Assembly (NCBI GenBank): GCA_964487565.1
Contig: CAZARN010000005.1
Location: 113,023 to 177,022, forward strand
Direction: 5' to 3'
From: Phil1 sp964487565
GTDB lineage: Bacteria; Bacillota; Clostridia; Christensenellales; CAG-138
DNA length: 64,000 bases
The notes under the pieces were generated by a model. The model was not told the origin of the DNA. It did no database searches and was given only the letters and a program-made list of their open reading frames with translations. Positions 50,488-59,774 of the stretch are shown here, piece after piece; within the stretch, counting starts at the first letter, position 1, and every line of letters begins with the position of its first letter. Both the position numbers and the translations under genes were made by a program.

Positions 50488-50838
50488 ATGAAAAGAGAGG
50501 ACGATTTTGAAACAAGACGCGCCCATCTCGCCCCCTTGAGCGACAAGGAGCTTGAGGAGCGCTTCTGGAGCCTTGCGGGGGAGATTGTTGACCCGCTGCT
50601 CAAGATGGGCTATGAGAACACATCCCCCGCCATCGAGCGCAGCGTGCTGCTGCGCATGGGATTCTCCTCCATCGAGGCGAAGCAGATCGTGGACGGCTGC
50701 ATCGAGAAGAACCTGCTTGCGCACGGCGCGGGCAACGTGGTGCTTAGACTTTCGCGCGCGCAGAAGATGGAATTGCGCGACGCGGGTCTTGCGCTTTGCG
50801 AGGGCAGGCTTTGGGATGAAGCCGCGGCCCAGTTTTGA
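50488..50838 (+). CDS. oraS: D-ornithine 4,5-aminomutase, S subunit
   Basis: A 116-residue small subunit, the usual OraS size. It is mostly helical: MKREDDFETRRAHLAPLSDKE, then FWSLAGEIVDPLLKMGYENTSPAIERSVLLRMGFSS. It forms a heterotetramer with OraE and is needed for the adenosylcobalamin/PLP-dependent 5,4 amino shift. It has no B12-binding motif of its own, which separates it from the lysine 5,6-aminomutase beta subunit. GGGAGG precedes ATG; oraE begins 12 bases after the stop. Confidence 0.94.
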   Translation: MKREDDFETRRAHLAPLSDKELEERFWSLAGEIVDPLLKMGYENTSPAIERSVLLRMGFSSIEAKQIVDGCIEKNLLAHGAGNVVLRLSRAQKMELRDAGLALCEGRLWDEAAAQF

Positions 50839-50850
50839 CGGAGGTGCAAG

Positions 50851-53070
50851 ATGAGCGAATATAAACTCGATCCGAACAAGAACATTGACGTTGCCGAGGT
50901 TTTGAAGGATCTCGAGCATTATCATCCGAGGCGTCACGGCTGGACATGGCGCGAGCCGGCGCCCGAGCTTAAAATGGGGCCGTTTGAATACGAAGACTGC
51001 TCCAAGCCGCTCAAGGACAGCGTTCCGCTGCCCCCGGCGCACTATTTCGGAGATATCGATCCCCAGCCGCAGCCGGTCATCACGACGGAAATAGCCTCCG
51101 GCCGCTTTGAGGATGATATCCGCCGCATGCGTATGGCGGCCCATCACGGCGCGGATCACATCATGGTCATCCGTACCGCCGGTCAGAGCCATATGGACGG
51201 TCTTATCGAAGGTACCCCGCAGGGCATGGGCGGCGTTCCCGTCACCCGCAAGCAGGTCAGGGCTCAGCGCAAGGCGCTCGACATGATCGAGGATGAGGTC
51301 GGCCGTCCGATCAACTATCACAGCTATGTTTCGGGCGTTGCAGGTCCGGATATCGCCGTTATGTTCGCCGAGGAAGGCGTGAACGGCGTCCATCAGGATC
51401 CGCAGTATAACGTGATATACCGCAACATCAACATGGTGCGTTCCTTCGTGGATGCGTGCGAGAGCAAAAAGCTCATCGCGTGGGCGGGTCAGGCGCAGAT
51501 CGACGGCGCGCACAACGCCAACGCCACCGCGCGCGACGCATGGAAGGTCATGCCGGAGCTTATGGTGCAGCATGCGATCAACGCGCTCTTCTCCGCAAAG
51601 GTGGGCGTGCCCAAGAAGAACATCTGCCTTTCGACCGTTCCCCCATCCGCGACGCCCGGCCCCTGCATCCATATGGATCTGCCGTACGCCGTGGCGCTGC
51701 GCGACCTGTTCCACGAATACCGTATGCGCGCGCAGATGAACACGAAGTATATCGAATCCTCAACGCGCGAGGCGACTGTCACCCATGTGCTCAACATGGT
51801 GATATCAAAGCTGACGAGCGCCGACATTCAGTCCACCATAACGCCGGACGAGGGCCGCAACGTGCCCTGGCATATATACAACATCGAGGCGTGCGACACC
51901 GCAAAGCAGGCGCTTGTGGGCATGGACGGCCTCATGGATATGGTGGAGCTCAAGAAGGACGGCTATCTGAGGGAAAAGGCGCGTGAGCTCAAGGAGCGCG
52001 CGGTGCTCTTCATGGAAGAGATCGTGGCGCAGGGCGGCTACTTCGCGGGCGTTGAAGCGGGCATGTTCGTCGATTCAGGCATGTATCCCGAAAGGAACAA
52101 CGATGGTATCGCGAGGAAGATCAACGGCGGCATAGGCGCGGGCACGATCGTGAAGCGCGCCGCGGATTACTGCGCGCCGGTCACGGCGCATTACGGCTAT
52201 AACAACATCGCCCAGTACGGCGTGAAGGATCCCTCCGAGCTCATCGGAGGCTGCACGCTTGAAAAGCCCGAAAAGATCGTTTTCATCGACGAGCTTGACG
52301 AGGAGGACAACTGCAACGTGCGTATGGACAACGTGAAGGAATTCGCGCAGCCCGGCGCAAAGCTGATCCGCCCCGAAATGGAATGGCTCGCGGACGGCAC
52401 CGTGATGCTCACGATGTTCTTCCCCGCTGAAAAGCATATCGCCGAGGCGGCCGCGCTCGAATGCGGCAGGCGCATGGGCCTCACGGACGTTGAGGTCATC
52501 TCACGCGAGATAATGCACCGCGCCGAGGGCACGCGCATCGAGATAAAGGGCAAGGTACCCTTCTCCATCGAGATCGACAAGCTCGTTCTGCCCAAGGAGC
52601 CGGATATCCTTTCCGAAGACGAGATCCGCGCGGATATCGAAAGGCGGCCGATGAAGGTCGTCTGCGGCACGGTGGGCGACGATGAGCACAGCGTAGGTCT
52701 GCGCGAGATAATCGATATCAAGCACGGCGGCATCGAGAAATACGGCATTGAGGTGCATTACCTGGGCACCTCCGTTCCGCCCGAAAAGCTGGTGAACGCG
52801 GCGATAGAGCTCAACGCCGACGCGATGCTCGCCTCGACCATCATCAGCCACGACAACATCCACTATAAGAACATCGCCAAGATCAACCGCATTGCGACCG
52901 AAATGGGCGTGCGCGACAAGCTGATCTTCGTCGCTGGCGGCACGCAGGTCTCCTCCGCTGAGGCTCGCGCAAACGGCGCGGACGAAGGCTTCGGACGCGG
53001 CAGCCACGGCAACCATGTGGCCACCTTCCTTGTGAAGCGCCGCTGGGAGATGGAAAAGGAAGGCAAATAA
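50851..53070 (+). CDS. oraE: D-ornithine 4,5-aminomutase, E subunit
   Basis: A 739-residue catalytic subunit with an N-terminal TIM-barrel that binds D-ornithine and a C-terminal Rossmann domain that carries both cofactors. The cobalamin motif DxHxxG is D611-E-H613-S-V-G616, H613 being the lower cobalt ligand. The PLP-bound lysine equivalent to K629 of the C. sticklandii enzyme is K624 (DIKHGG), eleven residues after the histidine as in that enzyme. All key residues are present, so the mutase should be active. GGAGG precedes ATG. It needs coenzyme B12 and a reactivation factor, likely the next gene product. Confidence 0.96.
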   Translation: MSEYKLDPNKNIDVAEVLKDLEHYHPRRHGWTWREPAPELKMGPFEYEDCSKPLKDSVPLPPAHYFGDIDPQPQPVITTEIASGRFEDDIRRMRMAAHHGADHIMVIRTAGQSHMDGLIEGTPQGMGGVPVTRKQVRAQRKALDMIEDEVGRPINYHSYVSGVAGPDIAVMFAEEGVNGVHQDPQYNVIYRNINMVRSFVDACESKKLIAWAGQAQIDGAHNANATARDAWKVMPELMVQHAINALFSAKVGVPKKNICLSTVPPSATPGPCIHMDLPYAVALRDLFHEYRMRAQMNTKYIESSTREATVTHVLNMVISKLTSADIQSTITPDEGRNVPWHIYNIEACDTAKQALVGMDGLMDMVELKKDGYLREKARELKERAVLFMEEIVAQGGYFAGVEAGMFVDSGMYPERNNDGIARKINGGIGAGTIVKRAADYCAPVTAHYGYNNIAQYGVKDPSELIGGCTLEKPEKIVFIDELDEEDNCNVRMDNVKEFAQPGAKLIRPEMEWLADGTVMLTMFFPAEKHIAEAAALECGRRMGLTDVEVISREIMHRAEGTRIEIKGKVPFSIEIDKLVLPKEPDILSEDEIRADIERRPMKVVCGTVGDDEHSVGLREIIDIKHGGIEKYGIEVHYLGTSVPPEKLVNAAIELNADAMLASTIISHDNIHYKNIAKINRIATEMGVRDKLIFVAGGTQVSSAEARANGADEGFGRGSHGNHVATFLVKRRWEMEKEGK

Positions 53071-53158
53071 TCAGCCCCTTCCAAGACCGCTTTGCTGCGG
53101 GTGACCTTTTTCAGGCAGGACCTGAAGCGAATTTTATAATTGCCTTTACGGGAAGCGC

Positions 53159-53179
53159 GTCGGGGGCAATGCCCCCGAC
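53159..53179. other. Perfect hairpin in the oraE-mutL gap
   Basis: GTCGGGGGC-AAT-GCCCCCGAC is a perfect 9-bp stem without a following T-run. It lies in the largest gap of the operon (145 bases) and may protect the oraE 3' end or attenuate the downstream genes. Confidence 0.55.
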
Positions 53180-53215
53180 CGCCCGCCCGAAATCACCACG
53201 GAATGGAATTATACT

Positions 53216-54583
53216 ATGCACATTGACGTACTCGTTGCGGAAATCGGTTCGACCACCACGCTTGTGAACGCCTTTGACGGCGTCCGCGAGGGTGAACCAC
53301 GCTTTGTGGGTCAGGGACAGGCGGCGACCTCCGTACTGGAGGGTGACGTGCGCGTCGGGCTTCAGGGCGCGGTCGACGACCTCAGAAAAAACAAGGGCTG
53401 GGACGAACTTACATACGGCGAAATGCTTGCCACGAGCTCCGCGGCGGGCGGCCTGCGCATGTGCGTGCACGGCCTCGTGTACGACATGACGGTGAAGGCT
53501 GCGGAGGCGGCGGCGCTCGGTGCGGGCGCGATAATAAAAATGGCGACGGCGGGCAAGCTGACCGACTATGATATCGAGGATCTTGCCGCGGTGAAGCCGA
53601 ACCTGATCCTGCTTGCCGGCGGCACGGATTACGGCGAGCGGGAGACGGCGCTTTACAACGCGCACATGATCGCGGAAAGCGGAATACGCGCGCCTGTGAT
53701 ATACGCGGGCAACGTGCAGAATCAGCGCGCGGTGGCCGATGTGTTCGCGCGCGCGGGCGTGCCGTGCAGCATAACCGAAAACGTCTATCCTAAGCTTGAC
53801 AAGCTCAATATAGAGCCTGCAAGAAAGATAATCCACCGCGTGTTTGAGGAGCATATCATCAAGGCTCCCGGCATGGAGCATATCCGCGACATGGTGACGG
53901 GCAGCATAATACCCACGCCCGGCGCCGTGATGGAAGCGGCACAGCTTCTTTATAACGACATAGGCGATCTTGTCGCGGTCGATATCGGCGGCGCGACGAC
54001 GGACGTTCACAGCGTGAGCGGCGGGTCGGATGAGATCGCCATATTGCTGACGAATCCCGAGCCGTTTGCAAAGCGCACGGTGGAGGGCGACCTCGGCTTA
54101 TATATAAACGCAAAAAATCTCGTCGACATGATAGGCGAAGACGCGCTGCACGACGAGCTTCATATCGATGTAAAGGCCGTTATGGCAAACTATAAACCTA
54201 TACCTGAGACGCCGGAGCAGTTCCTGCTGACCGAAAGGCTTTGCCGGGAGGCGGGCATACGCGCTGTGACGCGGCACGCCGGGGAGCTGCGATATCTTTA
54301 CACGCCCTCGGGCCGCAAGACCGTTGCCGAGGGGAAGGATCTCACCGCGGTGCGCACAATCGTCGGCACGGGCGGCGCGCTGACGCGCCTGCCGCACAGG
54401 GAACAGCTTCTGCGCGCGATTGCGGACTGCAACGGCGCGGGCATGATGCTTTATCCGAAGCCCGGCGAGCTTCGCCTGCTTTTTGACGACGATTATATAA
54501 TGGCGTCGCTCGGCGTGCTTTCAAAGCATTATCCGGACGCGGCGCTCAGGCTGCTGCGCCGTTCGCTGCACATTGAAGGTTGA
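53216..54583 (+). CDS. GlmL/MutL-family ATPase, probable aminomutase reactivase
   Basis: A 455-residue ASKHA-fold (actin/Hsp70-like) protein of the MutL/GlmL family, which in glutamate and ornithine mutase operons is thought to replace damaged cobalamin in the mutase. The first phosphate loop is VLVAEIGSTTTLVNAFD and the second LVAVDIGGATTDVHSVSGG; IVGTGGALTRLP closes the nucleotide site. Its position directly after oraE is conserved (or-4 of C. sticklandii). The ribosome binding site is weak (GGAATGGAA). The stop lies 20 bases before the orr start. Confidence 0.9.
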   Translation: MHIDVLVAEIGSTTTLVNAFDGVREGEPRFVGQGQAATSVLEGDVRVGLQGAVDDLRKNKGWDELTYGEMLATSSAAGGLRMCVHGLVYDMTVKAAEAAALGAGAIIKMATAGKLTDYDIEDLAAVKPNLILLAGGTDYGERETALYNAHMIAESGIRAPVIYAGNVQNQRAVADVFARAGVPCSITENVYPKLDKLNIEPARKIIHRVFEEHIIKAPGMEHIRDMVTGSIIPTPGAVMEAAQLLYNDIGDLVAVDIGGATTDVHSVSGGSDEIAILLTNPEPFAKRTVEGDLGLYINAKNLVDMIGEDALHDELHIDVKAVMANYKPIPETPEQFLLTERLCREAGIRAVTRHAGELRYLYTPSGRKTVAEGKDLTAVRTIVGTGGALTRLPHREQLLRAIADCNGAGMMLYPKPGELRLLFDDDYIMASLGVLSKHYPDAALRLLRRSLHIEG

Positions 54584-54603
54584 TTTTTCAGGAGGCCGCA
54601 CAA

Positions 54604-55668
54604 ATGTATCCTCGCCTTGTAACAGACCTCAATAAAGTAAAGTTCAACGTGGACAGGATCGTTGAGATGTGCCACGCGCGCGGCTGCACGGCCGCGATCG
54701 TGACCAAGTGCGTGTGCGCCGATCAGCGCGTTGTGGATGTGATAAACGCCACAAAAGCGGATTTTATTGCCGATTCGCGCATCGCAAACCTCGCGCGCAT
54801 GAAAACATCCAAGCCGCGCTATCTGCTGCGCCTGACCCAGGCTTGCGAAGTGCGGGACGTGATCGCGCACAGCGAGGTGAGCCAGGAGAGCGAGATATCG
54901 ACGATAAAGCTTATCGGCGCGGAAGCGAAGCGTCAGATGCGGCGGCACAAGGTTGTCGTCATGATCGACATGGGCGATCTGCGCGAGGGCGTTTTTTATA
55001 AAAACAGGGATGACGTGCTGGCCCTTGCAAAGGCCGTGTGCGACGAGGAGATGCTCGAGCTTTACGGCGTGGGCGTGAACCTGACCTGCTTTGGCGGGAT
55101 AATACCCGATGAAACCAACCTTTCCGGCCTTGTGGATTGCGCGCGGTTCTTGAGGGCCCAAACAGGCCGCGAGATACCGCTCGTTTCGGGCGGCAACAGC
55201 TCCAGCCTTCCGATGCTGGAGTCGGGCAGACTCCCTGAGGGCATAAACAATCTGCGCATAGGCGAGGGATGGCTTTTGGGCAACGAGACCGTTGAAGGTA
55301 CGCTTATGCCGGGCTTTGACCCCATGGCGTTTACCCTTGAGGCGCAGCTTATCGAGGTCAAAACGAAACCGAGCAAGCCCATCGGCACCTCAGGCCTCAA
55401 CGCCTTCGGTGAAAAGGTAACGTTTGAAGACCGCGGCGAGACGGTGCGCGGTATATGCGCCGTCGGCAGACAGGATACCGCGACGGACGGCCTTACCCCT
55501 GTGGACGCGGAGCTTTCGATCCTCGGCTCAAGCTCAGACCACCTGATCGTCGACCTGACGCGCGCCCGCGGAAGATACAGGACGGGCGATATATTGGCTT
55601 TCTCCGTCTCTTACGGCGCGCTGCTGCACGCCGCAACCGGCGGTTATGTTGAAAAAGCATACAAATAA
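54604..55668 (+). CDS. orr: Ornithine racemase
   Basis: A 354-residue PLP-dependent racemase that makes D-ornithine, the true substrate of OraSE, from L-ornithine. It has the alanine-racemase N-terminal barrel with K35 (AAIVTKCVCAD) as the PLP lysine, but its C-terminal domain (KPSKPIGTSGLNAFGEKVTFEDRG) differs from Alr. ATG 54604 is preceded by AGGAGG eight bases upstream; an earlier in-frame start at 54580 overlaps mutL and lacks one. Order and length match the known orr gene. A true Alr lies further downstream, so the two are distinct. Confidence 0.93.
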   Translation: MYPRLVTDLNKVKFNVDRIVEMCHARGCTAAIVTKCVCADQRVVDVINATKADFIADSRIANLARMKTSKPRYLLRLTQACEVRDVIAHSEVSQESEISTIKLIGAEAKRQMRRHKVVVMIDMGDLREGVFYKNRDDVLALAKAVCDEEMLELYGVGVNLTCFGGIIPDETNLSGLVDCARFLRAQTGREIPLVSGGNSSSLPMLESGRLPEGINNLRIGEGWLLGNETVEGTLMPGFDPMAFTLEAQLIEVKTKPSKPIGTSGLNAFGEKVTFEDRGETVRGICAVGRQDTATDGLTPVDAELSILGSSSDHLIVDLTRARGRYRTGDILAFSVSYGALLHAATGGYVEKAYK

Positions 55669-55691
55669 CAATAATAAGGAGAAACATCACA

Positions 55692-56687
55692 ATGCCAGTC
55701 AATCTCAAAGGAAGATCCCTCCTCACCCTCAAGGATTTTACGCCTGAGGAGATAAGGTACATGCTCGATCTCGCGCATGATCTCAAGGCCAAGAAGCGCG
55801 CCGGTATCCGCGGCGATCTGCTTGCGGGCCGCAACGTCGTGCTGATCTTCGAGAAGACCTCTACCCGTACGCGCTGCGCGTTTGAAGTTGCGGCGTATGA
55901 CGAAGGCGCCTGCTGCACATTCCTTTCCAACAGCCAGATGGGCAAGAAGGAATCCCTTGAGGACACCGCGAAGGTCCTCGGCCGTTTCTATGACGGTATC
56001 GAGTTCCGCGGCTACAAGCAGAGCGACGTTGAAATGCTCGCCAAATACAGCGGCGTGCCCGTGTGGAACGGCCTCACCGATCTTTATCATCCCACCCAGA
56101 TACTTGCTGACTTCCTCACCATAGAGGAGCATGTGCACAAGCCCATCGGCAAGGTCAAGCTTGTGTTTGCGGGCGACGCGCGCAACAACATGGGCAATTC
56201 CCTCATGATCGGCGCTGCCAAGATGGGCATGCACTTCGTGGGCCTTGCCCCGAAGGCGCTCTTCCCGGATGAGAAGCTCGTCGCCGAAATGCGCGAGGTC
56301 GCAAAGACCACCGGCGCCGTGATCGAGTTTTCCGAGGATATCGATTACGCTGTGCGCGGCGCGGACGCCATCTATACCGACGTTTGGGTGTCCATGGGCG
56401 AGGAAGCGCAGTTTGAAGAGCGCATAAAGCTGCTGCGCGCCTATCAGGTGAACGCGGCCATGATGGAGAAGACCGGCAATCCCGATTGCATCTTCCTCCA
56501 TTGCCTGCCCAGCTTCCATGATCTTGAGACCATCGTCGGCCGCGACATACATGAAAAATACGGTCTTGACTCGATGGAGGTTACGGACGAGGTGTTCCGT
56601 TCCACCGCATCGAAGGTGTTCGACGAGGCGGAGAACCGTATGCACACCATCAAGGCGGTCATGGTCGCCACGATCGGCCGTCAGTAA
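55692..56687 (+). CDS. argF: Ornithine carbamoyltransferase
   Basis: A 331-residue OTCase. The carbamoyl-phosphate loop is STRTR (residues 57-61, FEKTSTRTRCAFEVAAYDEG), the second HPTQ in DLYHPTQILADF, and the ornithine-binding region FLHCLPSFHD. It converts citrulline and phosphate to ornithine and carbamoyl phosphate in catabolism, or the reverse in arginine synthesis. It is last in the ornithine operon, 23 bases after orr, so a catabolic role feeding L-ornithine to Orr is the natural inference; arcA and arcC are not in the window. AAGGAG precedes ATG. Confidence 0.95.
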   Translation: MPVNLKGRSLLTLKDFTPEEIRYMLDLAHDLKAKKRAGIRGDLLAGRNVVLIFEKTSTRTRCAFEVAAYDEGACCTFLSNSQMGKKESLEDTAKVLGRFYDGIEFRGYKQSDVEMLAKYSGVPVWNGLTDLYHPTQILADFLTIEEHVHKPIGKVKLVFAGDARNNMGNSLMIGAAKMGMHFVGLAPKALFPDEKLVAEMREVAKTTGAVIEFSEDIDYAVRGADAIYTDVWVSMGEEAQFEERIKLLRAYQVNAAMMEKTGNPDCIFLHCLPSFHDLETIVGRDIHEKYGLDSMEVTDEVFRSTASKVFDEAENRMHTIKAVMVATIGRQ

Positions 56688-56712
56688 TACGCAAAACAAC
56701 AAAAAACTCACC

Positions 56713-56735
56713 CGGGGCCGATTCAATCGGCCCCG
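56713..56735. terminator. Stem-loop ending the ornithine operon
   Basis: CGGGGCCGATT and AATCGGCCCCG form an 11-bp near-perfect stem between argF and the alr promoter. A U-run is missing on the plus strand, so termination may be partial. Confidence 0.5.
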
Positions 56736-56740
56736 ACGCA

Positions 56741-56769
56741 TTGACAGGGGTTTTTGCCCGCGATAAACT
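56741..56769 (+). promoter_or_regulatory. Promoter of alr
   Basis: A perfect TTGACA (56741-56746), 17 bases, then TAAACT (56764-56769). This gives alr and the next two genes expression independent of the ornithine operon. Confidence 0.75.
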
Positions 56770-56817
56770 GATATCCGTCAGGGCTTGTAAGCCCGCGAAA
56801 TTTGGAGGCAGTAATCA

Positions 56818-57948
56818 ATGAAAGAAATCTCAAGCACCGCCCGCACCTGGGCGGAGATAGACCTTAACGCGCTGTTAAACAACTTCAACCTTGCCCGCAA
56901 ATGCGGCAAGAAGGTGATGTGCGTCATAAAGGCGGACGCTTACGGTCACGGCGCGGCGCGCTGCGGCCGCTTCCTCGAGGCGCACGGCGCGGATGCGTTT
57001 GCCGTGGCCTGCCTTGCGGAGGCCGTGGAGCTGCGTGAAGCCGGCATAACGCGCCCCATACTCGTGCTTGGATATACCGCGGCCGAATATGCCGAAATAC
57101 TCGCCGCAAAAGATATAACCCAGACGCTTGTGGACGAAAGCCACGCCGCGGAAATGTCCGCGGAAGCCGTGCGCGCGGGCGTAACGGTCTCGTGCCACAT
57201 CAAGCTTGACACCGGCATGAGCCGTACCGGCCTTTTCGCGCAGGGCGAGGAAGCGGCAAAGTCCGCTGCTGAAGCTGCAGAGCGTATGATGAAGCTTCCC
57301 GGCGTGAATGTCGTCGGCATGTACACGCATTTTTCCGTGGCCGATACGCCAAGCGAGGATGAATATACTGCATGGCAGCTCAAAAACTATAAGACTGTGC
57401 TGGATATACTCACAAAGAAGGGCCTTCGTCCCAAGACCTGCCACACCACGAACAGCGCCGGTATACTCTATCATCCGGAAACGGAGATAGACATGGTGCG
57501 CGAGGGCGTAATGCTTTACGGCATGTATCCGGACAGCACCCCGCAGCAGGGGCCGTTGCAGCCCGTGATGACGCTGAAATCCCGCGTGGCGCAGGTGCGC
57601 GATCTGCCCGCCGGAACGACCGTGAGCTACGGCCGCACGTTCAAGGGCGACGTTGATTTCACAACCGGCGTCGTGCTTGCGGGCTATGCCGACGGATATC
57701 CGCGCAGGCTTTCAAACAACACCACCGTCACCATCAACGGCAAACGCTATGCGCAGGCGGGCCGTATCTGCATGGATATGTGCATGACGCTCGTTGACAA
57801 AAACGAGGTGCGCCGCGGCGATGAGGTCACGCTCATCGGCAACGGCTCCATAAGCTGGGAGGAAGCCGCGGTGAAGGTCGGCACGATAAACTATGAGCTG
57901 ACCTGCCTTGTGACGAAGAGGGTACCCAGGGTATATATCGGGGAATGA
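56818..57948 (+). CDS. alr: Alanine racemase
   Basis: A 376-residue PLP enzyme interconverting L- and D-alanine for peptidoglycan. The PLP lysine is K38 (VMCVIKADAYGHG), the second catalytic residue is tyrosine in VSYGRTFKGD near 262, and GRICMDMCMTLV is conserved near the dimer interface. GGAGG precedes ATG. Besides wall synthesis, its position right after the ornithine operon suggests conversion of the D-alanine released by OrtAB to L-alanine. Confidence 0.95.
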   Translation: MKEISSTARTWAEIDLNALLNNFNLARKCGKKVMCVIKADAYGHGAARCGRFLEAHGADAFAVACLAEAVELREAGITRPILVLGYTAAEYAEILAAKDITQTLVDESHAAEMSAEAVRAGVTVSCHIKLDTGMSRTGLFAQGEEAAKSAAEAAERMMKLPGVNVVGMYTHFSVADTPSEDEYTAWQLKNYKTVLDILTKKGLRPKTCHTTNSAGILYHPETEIDMVREGVMLYGMYPDSTPQQGPLQPVMTLKSRVAQVRDLPAGTTVSYGRTFKGDVDFTTGVVLAGYADGYPRRLSNNTTVTINGKRYAQAGRICMDMCMTLVDKNEVRRGDEVTLIGNGSISWEEAAVKVGTINYELTCLVTKRVPRVYIGE

Positions 57949-57989
57949 CGATCCCCCGCGGGAAGTTTTGAAGGGAGGAGGGACGCCGT

Positions 57990-58919
57990 ATGTGGTACTG
58001 GTGGATATTGGGCTTTTTGGCCTTCATTGGATTGCTCGTCGGCGTGTCCTTCATCCTTTCGAGCATAATAATCAAGCCCCGGCGCGACACGCGGGAGCAG
58101 GCCATCGCCTGTGAGATAGAGCGCGGCAACCTGACCGAGGGGGAGATAGACTCCCTCACGACGCAGGAAGGCGCGCTTACGGCGTTCGACGGGGTGAAGC
58201 TCCGTTACACATGGCTGCGCTGTGCGGATGAGACGCAGAAAGTCTGCGTGATCGTGCACGGGTTCGGCAGCAGATGGGAGCATGTGGTCAAATACGCGAA
58301 GCTTTATCTCGCGCGGGGCTATGACGCCCTTTTGTTCGATCACAGGGGCAGCGGCGAGTCGGGCGGCATTTTCACGACGATGGGCTTCAAGGAGCGGCGC
58401 GATCTTCACGATCTCGTCATGCTGGCGCGGCGCGACAAGGGCTTTCCCGAAAAAGAATGCGTTGTGGGCGTGCACGGGGAGTCCATGGGCGGCGCGACGG
58501 TGCTTCTGACCGCCTGCATGGAGGAGCCGCCGGATTTTGTTGTGGCGGATTGTCCTTATGCGGATCTTTCCGAGCAGCTGCGTTACAGCGTGCGCCACGT
58601 CAAACATCTGCCGAGCGAGCCGTTTGAGCCGGTCGCGAGCCTTATCACACGGATACGCGCGGGCTTCCGTTACAGCGACGTTTCCCCGATAAGGGAAATA
58701 AAAAAGAAGGACGGTCTGCCCGATATACCCGTTCTTTTCATCCATGGGGAGGACGACAAGCTCATACCTGCAAGCGCCACAAAGCGTCTTTATGAGGCGA
58801 AGCGCGGCGTGAAGGAAATGTGCATTTTTCCGGGTGCGGATCATTCGAGAAGCCTTATATCCGACAGGGAAAGGTATAAACGGGTCGTTTATGCTTTCCT
58901 TGACCGGTGCGGATACTAA
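57990..58919 (+). CDS. Alpha/beta hydrolase with N-terminal membrane anchor
   Basis: A 309-residue serine hydrolase. One transmembrane helix (residues 3-26) precedes the hydrolase fold. The oxyanion region is VIVHGFGSRWEH, the conserved HRGSGESGG follows, the nucleophile elbow is GESMGG (HGESMGGATVLL), the acid is in HGEDDKLIP and the histidine in PGADHSRSL. Full triad, so active; the substrate (lipid, ester or peptide) is unknown. GGAGG precedes ATG. It sits between alr and the DppA-like gene, 41 bases after alr. Confidence 0.88.
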   Translation: MWYWWILGFLAFIGLLVGVSFILSSIIIKPRRDTREQAIACEIERGNLTEGEIDSLTTQEGALTAFDGVKLRYTWLRCADETQKVCVIVHGFGSRWEHVVKYAKLYLARGYDALLFDHRGSGESGGIFTTMGFKERRDLHDLVMLARRDKGFPEKECVVGVHGESMGGATVLLTACMEEPPDFVVADCPYADLSEQLRYSVRHVKHLPSEPFEPVASLITRIRAGFRYSDVSPIREIKKKDGLPDIPVLFIHGEDDKLIPASATKRLYEAKRGVKEMCIFPGADHSRSLISDRERYKRVVYAFLDRCGY

Positions 58920-58937
58920 TATTACAGGAGGGATATC

Positions 58938-59744
58938 ATGAAGAAACTGTTCATCAGCGCGGACATTGAGGGCACGGCGGGCATAGCCCACTGGGACGAG
59001 ACAGACAGGGACAAGGCGCATGATTATGATTACTTTGCCGATCAGATGACGCGCGAGGTGGCGGCCGCCTGCGAGGGCGCAAATTCCGCAGGCGTGAACG
59101 AGATCCTTGTCAAGGATGCGCACGACAGCGCCCGCAATATCAACCCGAGGAAACTGCCCGAATACGCGCGCATGTTCCGCGGCTGGGCAAGGCATCCCTT
59201 CTCCATGATGTTCGGCCTTGACGAAAGCTTTGACGGGGTCGTGTTCACGGGTTATCACAGCGCGGCCCAGATGACGGGCAATCCGCTTTCACACACGATG
59301 AACACCCAGAACAACTATGTCAAGATCAACGGCGCGCTTGCAAGCGAGCTGATGATGAACTGCCTTACCGCAAGCTATGTCGGCGTGCCGGTATACTGCG
59401 CCTGCGGAGACCGCGGACTTTGCCAGTGGCTGCAAAGCGTGAACCCGAACATCGCCGTCGTTCCCGTGAGCGAGGGCACGGGCGCGGGTTCCCTCGGTAT
59501 GCACCCGGACGTTGCCGTGCGCACGATAAGGGAAACGGTGGCCAAGGCTGTCGCCTCTAAAACGCGCGAGGAATGTATGTTCCCCATGCCGGAGCATTTC
59601 CACATCGAGATCAGCTTCAAGGAGCATATGAAGGCCCTTTCGGGAAGCTGGTATCCCGGCGCGAAGCAGACGGACGCCCGCGTTATCGAATTTGACACGG
59701 ACGATTGGTTCGACGCGCTGCGTTTCTTCCATTTCGTGCTCTGA
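58938..59744 (+). CDS. dppA: M55-family D-aminopeptidase (DppA-like)
   Basis: A 268-residue metallopeptidase that cleaves D-amino-acid-containing dipeptides. Zinc ligands of the DppA fold are visible as the N-terminal SADIEGTAG (D9, E11), the histidine in KDAHDSARN and the one in FTGYHSAAQMTGNPLSH. The catalytic glycine-rich EGTGAGSLG precedes the C-terminal half. Alongside alr it would release and recycle D-alanine from peptidoglycan peptides. AGGAGG precedes ATG. The gene ends before a strong terminator. Whether it is truly specific for D-Ala-D-Ala cannot be judged. Confidence 0.88.
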   Translation: MKKLFISADIEGTAGIAHWDETDRDKAHDYDYFADQMTREVAAACEGANSAGVNEILVKDAHDSARNINPRKLPEYARMFRGWARHPFSMMFGLDESFDGVVFTGYHSAAQMTGNPLSHTMNTQNNYVKINGALASELMMNCLTASYVGVPVYCACGDRGLCQWLQSVNPNIAVVPVSEGTGAGSLGMHPDVAVRTIRETVAKAVASKTREECMFPMPEHFHIEISFKEHMKALSGSWYPGAKQTDARVIEFDTDDWFDALRFFHFVL

Positions 59745-59774
59745 TACGAACATATACAACATGATATAAATCGC

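Noticed and set aside
50488..53070. Lysine 5,6-aminomutase or glutamate mutase instead of ornithine aminomutase
   Set aside because: The small subunit has no B12 motif and the large subunit carries both cofactor sites with the OraE spacing between H613 and K624. The neighbouring ord, ortAB and orr genes also fit ornithine only.
56741..56769. Reading alr as the last gene of the ornithine operon
   Set aside because: A stem-loop and a near-consensus promoter lie between argF and alr, so alr most likely has its own transcript even if some readthrough occurs.
57891..59258. 455-codon open frame on the minus strand
   Set aside because: It is antisense to three genes with intact motifs and lacks any start signal.
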